Positions 24,986 through 33,085 of a DNA stretch of 64,000 nt are shown one piece after another. The notes beneath the pieces were generated by a model. It saw only the letters and a list, made by a program, of their open reading frames with translations. It ran no database searches and was not told the origin of the DNA. A program made the translations under genes and the position numbers. The DNA comes from Sphingomonas kyeonggiensis (GTDB taxonomy: Bacteria; Pseudomonadota; Alphaproteobacteria; Sphingomonadales; Sphingomonadaceae), in NCBI RefSeq assembly GCF_014204495.1, contig NZ_JACHLN010000002.1, forward strand, positions 124,001 through 188,000, in the 5' to 3' direction. Position 1 is the stretch's first letter, and each line of letters starts with the position of its first letter.

Positions 24986-27306
24986 TTGGCTGCCCCCTCG
25001 GTCAGCACGACCTTCTCGACCGTGTAGAAGGGGGCGGATGCCGGCGAAGTAAACTGGAAGCAAAGGTCGTCCTCTCCCTGCATCTCGGGAATCGTGCCCG
25101 AGAAGCTGAACTGGTTGGGTGCCTTTTCGGGATCGGGCAGCGCGAAGCTGCCGATCACGATCGGCTTGATGCTCTTGTCGGCGGCGGCAGCGGTGCAGCG
25201 GGCGGTGATCACCAACTCGCCATGCATCGTCGCCGGATAGGGATCGCGGCGCCGGCTGGTGTCGTGCGCCAGCCCCCAATGCCGCGCCAGCCGCGCCACG
25301 CTGACCGTGAAGCCCCGGGCGATGTCGAGCGGCGCAGCCGGATAGGCCGTGCAGGTATTGAACAGGTCGACATTGTAGACCGGCGTGTTGGCGGGTGAAT
25401 CCGGCGTGAGCGGAATGCGCAGATAGAGCGAGCCCCCCGGGCACGCCGCCATTTCGGAGGTGGTGCGTGTCAGCAGCGCGGCGCGGCTGGTGTCGAAGGC
25501 ACGGGGCGCGGCAGTGGCGTTGCCATTCCTGTCGAACGCCGCAGCCCGGATCGTGACGCCCGGCTTGACCGAAAGCGGCACCTTATAGGCCGGCGACTTG
25601 GCGGTCGGTTCGCGGCCGTCGAGCGTATAATGGATCGTGCCGTACGGCGCCTGGGTCGCCAGCGCGACGGTCGCCTTGTTCGCGCGCAGCGCATCGCCGC
25701 GACTGCCCTGGAGCTGGTAGCCGACCGCGAAGGCGCCATCGGCCACTTCCATGCCCGAGCGACGCCAGCGCGCGATCTGCGGCTGGACGCGATCGAGGAA
25801 GCCGGCGAAATCGCGGCGGTCCTTCGCTGACCAGGTCATCTCGGCGATCGCCGCGGCGCGCGGGAAATAGGCGTGCTGCACCTGTTGCGGCGTGATCATA
25901 TACTCGCTCCAGGCATTGCCCTGCGCGCCGAGCACATGCTTGGCCTTTTCGGCATCGATCCCGGCCGGAACCGGCTCATAGCGATAGATCTTCTCGAGTG
26001 ACTGCACCGCCAACCGGCCGTTCAGCTCGTCGGGAAGATTGCTCTGCAGCTGGTCGAGATAGAGGAGGGGGGCCGGGCTCAGCACCACGTCATGGCCCTG
26101 GTTGGCGGCTTCCACCGCGCCCTTTTCGCCGCGCCACGACATCACCGAGGCGGAAGCAGGCAGCCCGCCCTCCAGGATCTCGTCCCAGCCGATCAGGCGG
26201 CGGCCCTTGCCGGCGAGATAGGTGCCGAACTGCTCGATCATCCAGCTCTGCAACTGGTTCTCGGTCTTGAGGCCAAGCGCCTTGATCTGCGCCTGCACCT
26301 TGGGCGAGCGTTCCCACTGGTCCTTGATCGCCTCGTCGCCGCCAAGATGGATATAGGTGCTCGGGAACACCTCGATCAGCTCGTCGATCACGTTCTTGAT
26401 GAACGCGATGCCTTCGGGCGCCGGGTTGAACAGATAGGGCATCACGCCCCAGTCGTGCCCAACCTCCGGCGCATCGGCGAAGACGCTGAATTCGGGATAG
26501 GCGGCCGCGAGTGCCTGGGCATGGCCGGGCAGGTCGATCTCGGGGACGATCGTCACGCCGCGCTCGGCGGCATAGGCGACCAGCGCCTTGAGCTGCTCCT
26601 GGGTGTAGAAGCCGCCATGCTTCGGGCCGACCGGACCGCCGCTCGACGGCGGCGTGCGCCAGCCACCGATTTCGGTGAGCTTCGGGTAGCGCTTGACCTC
26701 GAAACGCCAGCCCTGGTCGTCGGTAAGGTGCAGGTGCAGCGTGTTGAGCTTCACCGACGCCATCTGGTCGACGATCTTGTATACTTCCTCGATCGGCTGG
26801 AAATGGCGTGCGACGTCCATCAGCAGCCCGCGCCAGCGGAAGCGCGGCGCATCCTCGATGGCCGCGCTGCGAACCAGGACGGACTTGCCGAAGGCGCGAT
26901 CCGGGCTGAGCAACTGGGAAAGCGTCATCGCGCCATAGAGCAGGCCGTGATCGCCGGAGGCTGAGATGCGGATGCCCTTGGCATCGACGGTGAGGCGATA
27001 GGCTTCCTCACCCGCCACGGCGTCGTCGCGGACCAGCTGGATCGCGGCGGTGTTCGGCTGCGGCGCGAGCGTGATGCCGCGCTCGATCTTCACATGCGCA
27101 GCGAGAAGCTTCGCGGCAGCGGCGGCGCCGGGATCCCCTTCCGGAAATCCGATCGCGGCGCCGTCGCGCACCGTGTATCCGCCGGTGCCGAGCGTGACCG
27201 AAGCGGGAAGGGGCGTGATCGGAAGTTCCTGCGCAAACGATGCCGGGCTCGCCAGCAGCGCTGCCCAGGCCAGATGTCGTGCCCGCCGAACTCCAGATTT
27301 GCCCAT
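24982..27306 (-). CDS. GH20 beta-N-acetylhexosaminidase, exported, first gene of the operon
   Basis: A 774-residue enzyme with an N-terminal signal (cut near residue 25, SFAQ). A GH20b domain (about 30-150) and the GH20 barrel follow. The catalytic pair D324-E325 lies in HLGGDEAIKDQW, and the barrel also has LHLHLTDDQGWRFE. C-terminal chitobiase-like domains include YTLDGREPTAKSPAY. It removes terminal beta-linked GlcNAc/GalNAc by substrate-assisted catalysis. Here it could trim antennae and split the chitobiose core. The ATG at 27306 has GGAGG five bases upstream. Its promoter region carries the putative GntR operator. Confidence 0.95.
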   Translation of the reverse strand: MGKSGVRRARHLAWAALLASPASFAQELPITPLPASVTLGTGGYTVRDGAAIGFPEGDPGAAAAAKLLAAHVKIERGITLAPQPNTAAIQLVRDDAVAGEEAYRLTVDAKGIRISASGDHGLLYGAMTLSQLLSPDRAFGKSVLVRSAAIEDAPRFRWRGLLMDVARHFQPIEEVYKIVDQMASVKLNTLHLHLTDDQGWRFEVKRYPKLTEIGGWRTPPSSGGPVGPKHGGFYTQEQLKALVAYAAERGVTIVPEIDLPGHAQALAAAYPEFSVFADAPEVGHDWGVMPYLFNPAPEGIAFIKNVIDELIEVFPSTYIHLGGDEAIKDQWERSPKVQAQIKALGLKTENQLQSWMIEQFGTYLAGKGRRLIGWDEILEGGLPASASVMSWRGEKGAVEAANQGHDVVLSPAPLLYLDQLQSNLPDELNGRLAVQSLEKIYRYEPVPAGIDAEKAKHVLGAQGNAWSEYMITPQQVQHAYFPRAAAIAEMTWSAKDRRDFAGFLDRVQPQIARWRRSGMEVADGAFAVGYQLQGSRGDALRANKATVALATQAPYGTIHYTLDGREPTAKSPAYKVPLSVKPGVTIRAAAFDRNGNATAAPRAFDTSRAALLTRTTSEMAACPGGSLYLRIPLTPDSPANTPVYNVDLFNTCTAYPAAPLDIARGFTVSVARLARHWGLAHDTSRRRDPYPATMHGELVITARCTAAAADKSIKPIVIGSFALPDPEKAPNQFSFSGTIPEMQGEDDLCFQFTSPASAPFYTVEKVVLTEGAAK

Positions 27307-27341
27307 GCATTCCTCCGCTCATGACATTGGCTGAGCGGCCG

Positions 27342-27370
27342 GTGTAACCAATATAAGTCCTGTGGCACAA
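27342..27370 (-). promoter_or_regulatory. Predicted promoter of the GH20-GH29 operon with overlapping GntR-type operator
   Basis: On the minus strand TTGTGC (27365-27370), a 17-base spacer and TTACAC (27342-27347) form a weak sigma70-like promoter. The spacer holds the motif read on the plus strand as TAACCAATATAAGTCC (27345-27360). The same motif recurs at the gntR promoter (27448) and at the SIS-gene promoter (37852). Repressor binding here would block RNA polymerase. Confidence 0.6.
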
Positions 27371-27432
27371 TAGGGTCATGTCCCTGCTTTCCCTTGCAAG
27401 GGCATTGCGCTCACAGACAAGCGCGCGAAATA

Positions 27433-27463
27433 TTGATATTGTAGGGGTTACCAATATAAATCC
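27433..27463 (+). promoter_or_regulatory. Predicted promoter of gntR with overlapping operator (autoregulation)
   Basis: TTGATA (27433-27438), a 16-base spacer and TATAAA (27455-27460) make a good promoter. The motif TTACCAATATAAATCC (27448-27463) overlaps the -10 element. It also takes part in an inverted repeat ATATTG-N10-CAATAT (27436-27457). Confidence 0.62.
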
Positions 27464-27546
27464 ACAGCATGCCGTTGCCGAGGCAGGGCTGGTGCGTTAG
27501 CTTCATGGCCAACGGAGTGCGCAGGGGGCACGCCCGGGGAGGATTG

Positions 27547-28284
27547 ATGGGATTTTCGGAACAGTTAGGGCGTTTTCGTGAGGACAACCCGTCCCCGCTC
27601 TACCTCCAGCTGCAGCAGCTCATTCGCGAAGGCATCGGATCAAACGTGCTCAACCAGGGGGACGCGATCCCGCCCGAGCGCGATCTTGCCACCGAATATG
27701 ACGTGTCGCGCATCACCGTGCGCAAGGCGATCGGCGGGCTGGTCGAGGAAGGGCTGCTCACCCGGCGTCGGGGCGCCGGCACGTTCGTCGCCGGGCGCGT
27801 CGAGAAGAGCTTCTCCAAGCTTTCGTCCTTTACCGAGGATATGGCGGCGCGCGGCCGCAAGGCCAGCAGCAGCTGGGTTTCGCGCGCGCCAGGCCAGGTA
27901 AATCCGGAAGAAGCGATGATGCTGGGGCTGTCGCCGGGCGCGCCGGTGCTGCGTTTCGCGCGCATCCGCTACGCCGATGACGAGCCGATGGCGCTCGAAT
28001 TCTCGACGATCGCCGGCTATTGCCTGCCGTCCGTCGATGCCGTCGAGGACTCGCTCTACAGCGCGCTGGACAAGGTGGGTAACCGCCCGGTGCGCGCGCT
28101 CCAGCGGCTGCGCGCGGTGCCGTTCGGGGCCGAGCATGCCAAGATGCTGGGCGTCGATGCGGGCCATGCCGGCCTGCTGATCGAGCGCCGCGCCTTCCTG
28201 CGCGACGGTCGTCCGGCCGAAGTCACCCGCTCCTATTATCGCGGTGACGCCTATGATTTCGTGGCTGAGCTGAGCGACATCTAG
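27547..28284 (+). CDS. GntR-family (HutC subfamily) transcriptional regulator, probable GlcNAc/N-glycan repressor
   Basis: A 245-residue regulator. The winged helix (about residues 10-80) has SPLYLQLQQLI, PPERDLATEYDVSRITVRKA and LLTRRRGAGTFVA, as in GntR proteins. The C-terminal UTRA-type effector domain (about 95-240) has PGAPVLRFARIRYADDEPMA and ends in SYYRGDAYDFVAEL. Relatives such as NagR, NagQ and DasR respond to GlcNAc-6-P or GlcN-6-P. Divergence from the glycosidase operon and a shared promoter motif make it the likely local regulator. The ATG at 27547 with GGGGAGG just upstream is chosen; the in-frame start at 27469 lacks such a site. Confidence 0.88.
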   Translation: MGFSEQLGRFREDNPSPLYLQLQQLIREGIGSNVLNQGDAIPPERDLATEYDVSRITVRKAIGGLVEEGLLTRRRGAGTFVAGRVEKSFSKLSSFTEDMAARGRKASSSWVSRAPGQVNPEEAMMLGLSPGAPVLRFARIRYADDEPMALEFSTIAGYCLPSVDAVEDSLYSALDKVGNRPVRALQRLRAVPFGAEHAKMLGVDAGHAGLLIERRAFLRDGRPAEVTRSYYRGDAYDFVAELSDI

Positions 28285-28342
28285 CCCTTATTTCCTTGCC
28301 ATTCGGGCCGCGCGGTGCAGCGGCCTCAGTCGGAGTATCGCC

Positions 28343-31255
28343 ATGGATCGTCGTCAACTCCTGCAAGGGAGCGTCGGCGTCGGCGCTCTGCTGGCGGTTC
28401 CCATGGCGGAAGCCGGAGCGGCGCCGGTTGCCGCGGCAAAGGGGGAAGGCGACGGCTTCCCGATGCCGCGCCCGCTGAACAGCGTGGCGCCGCGCCTGGC
28501 CGAGGGCGACCCCTCGCGCACTTTGCTCGAGCTCGGTTGGCGCTTCCATGAAGGCGATATCCCCACGCCCGAGCCGCAGGGGCATCACGAGACCTATCTC
28601 AGCGTCAAGGCGGGCAATGCGCTGGGCGCGGCGGCGACCGGCTATGACGACAGCGACTGGCGCGAAGTGCGATTGCCGCATGACTGGGCGGCGGCCCAGC
28701 CTTTTGTCGAGACCGCCAATGTCTCGCAGGGCTATCGTCCGCGCGGGATCGGCTGGTATCGCCGCACGCTGCGCCTCGATCCGGCGGACAAGGGCAAGAC
28801 GCTCGAGCTGCATTTCGACGGCATTGCGAGCAATGCGACGATCTGGATCAACGGCAGCACCGTCGCGCACAACTGGTCGAGCTACAACAGCGTCTATGTC
28901 GATCTGACGCCCTTCGCGCGCTTCGGCGAAGAGACCAATGTGATCGCGATCCGCGTCGATGCCGATGCCAAGGAAGGCTGGTGGTACGAAGGCGCGGGGC
29001 TCTATCGCCATGCCTGGCTGGTACGGCGCCCGCCGGTGGCGATCGTCAGCGACGGCGTGCACTGCGATCCGCGCCTGGTGGACGGTCGCTGGCAGGTGCC
29101 GGTGACCGTGACCCTGGCCAATGTTGCTCGTTCGGCGGCGGCGGTCACGGTCGAGGCGATCCTGTTCGATCCCGACGGTCGCGAAGTTGCTCGGGGCGAA
29201 GTGCAGGTTACCGTACCGGTGCTCGACAGCGTCGACGCCGTGCTGCGGCTTGACGCCGGGTCGCCGCGGCTATGGTCGGTCGAGGAACCGACGCTCTACA
29301 CCGTGCGCACCCGGGTGCTGCGGGACGGTGCTGCGATCGATGAGCGGCGCGTCGCGATCGGTTTCCGCACGATCCGCTTCGATGCGAACCAGGGGCTGTT
29401 CGTCAACGACAGGCACGTCAAGCTGAAGGGCGTGTGCCTGCATCAGGACCATGCCGGCGTCGGCGTCGCGGTGCCGGATGCGCTGCATCGCTGGCGGCTC
29501 GAACGGCTCAAGGAAATGGGCTGCAACGCGATCCGCATGTCGCACAACGCACCCACCGCCGAGCTGCTCGACTGGTGCGACCGTACGGGCTTCCTCGTCA
29601 TGGACGAGAACCGCCTGTTCAACCCCGCGCCCGACTATATGGCCCAGCTCGAATGGCTGGTGCGGCGCGACCGCAATCACCCGAGCGTGATCCTCTGGTC
29701 GGTGTTCAACGAGGAGCCGATGCAGGGCACCGGCGCCGGTGTCGAGATGGTCCGGCGGATGATCGCGGCGGTGAAGAGGCTGGACGACAGCCGACCGGTG
29801 ACCGGGGCGATGAACGGGTCGTTCTACAACGAGGTCAGCGTCGCCGGCGAGTTCGACGTGATGGGCTTCAACTATTACCAGGCCGATTACGACAAATACC
29901 ACAAGCTCCACCCGAACCAGCCGATCACCAGCTCGGAAGACACCAGCGCCTATGAGACGCGCGGTGCCTTTGCCAGCGATCCGGCCAGGCACGTCATCAC
30001 CTCCTACGATACCGAGGCGACGAGCTGGGGGGCTACGCATCGCGACACCTGGAAGAACATCGCCGAGCGGCCCTTCGTTGCCGGCGGGTTCGTGTGGACC
30101 GGGTTTGACTATCATGGCGAGCCGACCCCCTATGCCTGGCCGACGATCGCCAGCTTCTTCGGCATCCTCGACCTGTGCGGCTTTCCCAAGACCGCGTTCG
30201 ACATCCACCGTGCCCATTGGATCGACGACCAGGATGTCGTCGGGATCGCGCCGCACTGGACCTGGCCTGGTCGCGAAGGCGAGGCGATCAAGGTGTTCGT
30301 CAGCTGCAATGCCGAGACTATCGCATTGCGGCTGAACGGGCGGGAGCTGGGGGTGCAGAAGGTCGACCGGATCATGGGCAATGAATGGAGCGTGCCCTAT
30401 GCGCCCGGCCGGATCGAGGCGATCGCCATGCGGGGCGGCAAGGTTGTTGCCCGGGCCGTCAAGGAAACCGCGGGGAAGGCCGTTGCCCTGCGGCTTACGC
30501 CTGCCCGCAGCCTGATGGCCGGGGACGACGAGGAATGCCAGGCGATCACGATCGATGCCGTGGATTCCAGGGGACGGCATGTGCCGACCGCCAATTTGAT
30601 GACCCGGTTCACCGTCCAGGGTGCCACGATCCTTGGCGTCGGCAATGGCGATCCCAACAGCCATGAGGCGGAGCAGGTACAGCCGAACTCGGGATCGCGA
30701 TCCCTGTTCAACGGGCTGGCCCAGATCCTGATCCGGGCCGGTAGCGGACCCGGGAAAATTGCCCTGCGCGCGGAAGCGGAGGGATTCGAACCCGCCTCGC
30801 TGATCATCGCGAGAACCGATGTAAAGCCGCGTCCGCAGGTGGCTGTGGTGCGCCAGGTGCAGGACCTGCGCGAGTGGCGGCGCTCGCCGCTGCTGGCCAC
30901 GCGGCCCGAGCCCTCGCTGGCGCCGGCGGACGGGGACAATAACAGCTGGGACTTTGTCCGCAGCGGCGTGCCGACCCCGGCCGAGCAGCCGGGCTGGCGG
31001 GTCTATCGCACCCGCTTCACGCCGTGGAAGCGGGTTGCCGGCGAAGGCGGGACGATCGCGTTCGAGAACATCGGCGGCAAGGCCGAGCTCTGGGTCGACG
31101 GCAAGCTGCTGGCGACCAAGGCCGGATCCGCGCCGGGCCCGCTGAACGCGACGCTGCCGGCCGGGCAGGGCGCGCGGATCGCGGCGCTGCTCGTCGAAGG
31201 TGCCGCGAATGCGCCTTCCGGGCTGCTGGGCGCGGTGGCGATCACGCCGCGCTGA
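28343..31255 (+). CDS. GH2 beta-galactosidase-like enzyme, exported
   Basis: A 970-residue GH2 enzyme with a twin-arginine type N-terminus (MDRRQLLQGSVGVGALLAVP). Domain order is sugar-binding (about 60-230), Ig-like (230-345), TIM barrel (346-650) and C-terminal beta domains. The predicted acid/base is E457 in WSVFNEEP and the nucleophile E532 in PITSSEDTSAYETRG. FVWTGFDYHGEPTPY matches bacterial GH2 beta-galactosidases. It starts 58 bases after the gntR stop and is probably co-transcribed with it. In this locus it could remove galactose from complex or Lewis-type antennae. Other GH2 specificities cannot be excluded. Confidence 0.87.
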   Translation: MDRRQLLQGSVGVGALLAVPMAEAGAAPVAAAKGEGDGFPMPRPLNSVAPRLAEGDPSRTLLELGWRFHEGDIPTPEPQGHHETYLSVKAGNALGAAATGYDDSDWREVRLPHDWAAAQPFVETANVSQGYRPRGIGWYRRTLRLDPADKGKTLELHFDGIASNATIWINGSTVAHNWSSYNSVYVDLTPFARFGEETNVIAIRVDADAKEGWWYEGAGLYRHAWLVRRPPVAIVSDGVHCDPRLVDGRWQVPVTVTLANVARSAAAVTVEAILFDPDGREVARGEVQVTVPVLDSVDAVLRLDAGSPRLWSVEEPTLYTVRTRVLRDGAAIDERRVAIGFRTIRFDANQGLFVNDRHVKLKGVCLHQDHAGVGVAVPDALHRWRLERLKEMGCNAIRMSHNAPTAELLDWCDRTGFLVMDENRLFNPAPDYMAQLEWLVRRDRNHPSVILWSVFNEEPMQGTGAGVEMVRRMIAAVKRLDDSRPVTGAMNGSFYNEVSVAGEFDVMGFNYYQADYDKYHKLHPNQPITSSEDTSAYETRGAFASDPARHVITSYDTEATSWGATHRDTWKNIAERPFVAGGFVWTGFDYHGEPTPYAWPTIASFFGILDLCGFPKTAFDIHRAHWIDDQDVVGIAPHWTWPGREGEAIKVFVSCNAETIALRLNGRELGVQKVDRIMGNEWSVPYAPGRIEAIAMRGGKVVARAVKETAGKAVALRLTPARSLMAGDDEECQAITIDAVDSRGRHVPTANLMTRFTVQGATILGVGNGDPNSHEAEQVQPNSGSRSLFNGLAQILIRAGSGPGKIALRAEAEGFEPASLIIARTDVKPRPQVAVVRQVQDLREWRRSPLLATRPEPSLAPADGDNNSWDFVRSGVPTPAEQPGWRVYRTRFTPWKRVAGEGGTIAFENIGGKAELWVDGKLLATKAGSAPGPLNATLPAGQGARIAALLVEGAANAPSGLLGAVAITPR

Positions 31256-31274
31256 GGCTTCCGACTGAATCAAA

Positions 31275-31302
31275 GAGCGGCCGGTTTTGATGCCGGCCGC
31301 TC
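31275..31302. terminator. Hairpin between the convergent beta-galactosidase and nagE genes
   Basis: Perfect 10-base arms GAGCGGCCGG/CCGGCCGCTC enclose an 8-base loop. On the minus strand TTTG follows. It probably serves as a bidirectional terminator. Confidence 0.6.
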
Positions 31303-31345
31303 CATGTACGCAGATTCGATAGCTGTAGGACAGGGAAACCCTGGG

Positions 31346-31363
31346 CCCCGGCTTTCGCCGGGG
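31346..31363. repeat. Short copy of the CCCGGCGAAAGCCGGG palindrome
   Basis: CCCCGGC-TTTC-GCCGGGG is one palindromic half of the longer repeat seen at 3776. It lies just past the 3' end of nagE. Confidence 0.7.
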
Positions 31364-31375
31364 AACGGAGGGGTT

Positions 31376-33085
31376 CTACGCCGCCACCAGCGCCTTCGCG
31401 CCATCGGGGGCGAGGAGCAGGTGGACCACGCCTTCCGACGGATGCGCGACCGAGCGGACGCCGAGTGCCGCCAGCGCGGGCTCGCCGGCCTTGGCCGGTT
31501 CGCACAGCTCGACGCGCAGGCGCGAGCCGAGCAGGCGGGCGCCGAGGACATTGTCCGCACCGCCCAGCGCCGCCAGCGCGGCCGGGGTAAGCACGGTCTG
31601 CCCGGACAGCGCCGCGACCGGCGCGGCAGCGGTGACGACACCGCCCATCGCCAGCGCATCGCGGATCTCGACCGCGACCGAGTCCGCGATCGGGCCGAGC
31701 ACGACCTGGAGCGCATTGGCCGAGGGACGGATCACGCCGCGCGCGCCGAGCGCCTTGAGCGCGGCCTCATCGACCTGGTCCTGGTCCTTGACCATCAGGC
31801 GCAGGCGGGTGGTGCAGGCATCGACGCTGGTGATGTTCGCGCCGCCGCCCAGCGCGCGGGCGAAGTCGGCGCCGCGCACACCGGTGCTGGCCGTGGACAC
31901 CGACGCCACCGCAGCCTCGGGCTCGCGGCCCGGCGTCTGCAGGTTGAAGCGCCGGATCACGAAGCTGAAGATGCCGTAGTAGAGCGCGAAATAGACGATG
32001 CCGACCGGGATCAGCAGCAACGGGTTGGTCGCCTTGCCGAAGTTCAGCACGTAATCGAACAGACCGGCCGAGAAGCCGAAGCCGAGCTTCACGTTCAGCA
32101 GGTCCATCACCACCATCGCGATGCCGGTGAGCACCGCATGCACCGCGAACAGCGCCGGCGCGAGGAACATGAAGCTGAACTCGATCGGCTCGGTAACGCC
32201 GGTGAGCGCCGAAGTGAGCGCGAGGCTGAACAGCATGCCGCCGACGGCCTTGCGCCGCTCCGGACGCGCCGCGCGGTACATGGCGAGGCAGGCGGCGGGC
32301 AGGCCGAACATCATCACCGGGAAGAAGCCGGCCATGAACGATCCGGCGGTCGGATCCCCGGCGAAGAAGCGGCGCAGATCGCCGTTCGCGCCGTGGAAAT
32401 CACCCTGCACGAACCAGAACACGTTGTTGAAGATGTGGTGGAGGCCAGTGACGAGCAGCAGGCGGTTGATCAGGCCGAACAGGAACAGGCCGATCTCGCC
32501 CGCGCCGGTGATGCCATGGCCCAGCCCATCGATCCCGGCGCTCAGCTGCGCGAAGCACAGGCCGATCAGGCCGGCGATGAGGACGCCGGCAAAGCCGCTG
32601 ACGATCGGCACGAACCGGCGCCCGCCGAAAAAGGCGAGATATTCCGGCAGCTTGATCGTGGAGAAGCGGTTGTAGAAATTGCCGCCGATCAGGCCCGACA
32701 GGATGCCGATCGGCACGTCGAGGCGGGTGATCGCCTTGGCCTTCCACGCGGCGGTGGTCAGTTCGAGCAGCGGGCCGTCCATGCCGGCGGTGACGTCGGC
32801 CGGGACGGTGAGCAGCACCTTGGCGGCTTCGGTGGCGACCAGGAAGCAGGTGATGCCGGCCAGCGGCGCGGCGCCGTTGCCGTCGCGGGCATAGCCGGTG
32901 GCGACGCCGATCGCGAAGAGCAGGCCGAGATGCGAGAACAGGGCATCGCCGGCGGCGCTGATGAACGCGATGTCGAGCAGGTCGGGCTGGCCGAGGCGCA
33001 GCAGCAGGCCGGCGACCGGCAGCACCGCGATCGGCAGCATCAGCGCGCGACCGAGCGGCTGGAGGAGTTCGAGGATCGACTTCAT
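31376..33085 (-). CDS. nagE: PTS N-acetylglucosamine transporter EIIC-EIIB, with a second degenerate EIIB
   Basis: A 569-residue inner membrane permease. The EIIC part (about 1-360) has many spans and the family motifs GGNFYNRF and GVTEPIEFSFMF. EIIB (about 390-470) has the phosphorylated Cys in SVDACTTRLRL. After a short linker the last 70 residues look like a second EIIB (LAALGGADNVL, GSRLRVEL) in which the Cys is replaced. No EIIA is fused; that domain is on the upstream PTS protein. It imports GlcNAc as GlcNAc-6-P. The ATG at 33085 overlaps the upstream stop as ATGA. Confidence 0.93.
   Translation of the reverse strand: MKSILELLQPLGRALMLPIAVLPVAGLLLRLGQPDLLDIAFISAAGDALFSHLGLLFAIGVATGYARDGNGAAPLAGITCFLVATEAAKVLLTVPADVTAGMDGPLLELTTAAWKAKAITRLDVPIGILSGLIGGNFYNRFSTIKLPEYLAFFGGRRFVPIVSGFAGVLIAGLIGLCFAQLSAGIDGLGHGITGAGEIGLFLFGLINRLLLVTGLHHIFNNVFWFVQGDFHGANGDLRRFFAGDPTAGSFMAGFFPVMMFGLPAACLAMYRAARPERRKAVGGMLFSLALTSALTGVTEPIEFSFMFLAPALFAVHAVLTGIAMVVMDLLNVKLGFGFSAGLFDYVLNFGKATNPLLLIPVGIVYFALYYGIFSFVIRRFNLQTPGREPEAAVASVSTASTGVRGADFARALGGGANITSVDACTTRLRLMVKDQDQVDEAALKALGARGVIRPSANALQVVLGPIADSVAVEIRDALAMGGVVTAAAPVAALSGQTVLTPAALAALGGADNVLGARLLGSRLRVELCEPAKAGEPALAALGVRSVAHPSEGVVHLLLAPDGAKALVAA

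Noticed and set aside
25445..27306. Possible separate gene start for the beta-mannosidase far upstream inside GH20
   Set aside because: The beta-mannosidase frame stays open to 25444, but the signal peptide begins at the GTG at 24985, which overlaps the GH20 stop.
9810..31255. The sugar locus as a Bacteroidetes-type PUL with SusD
   Set aside because: There is a TonB-dependent receptor but no SusD-like lipoprotein, and the regulator is GntR rather than a hybrid two-component protein.
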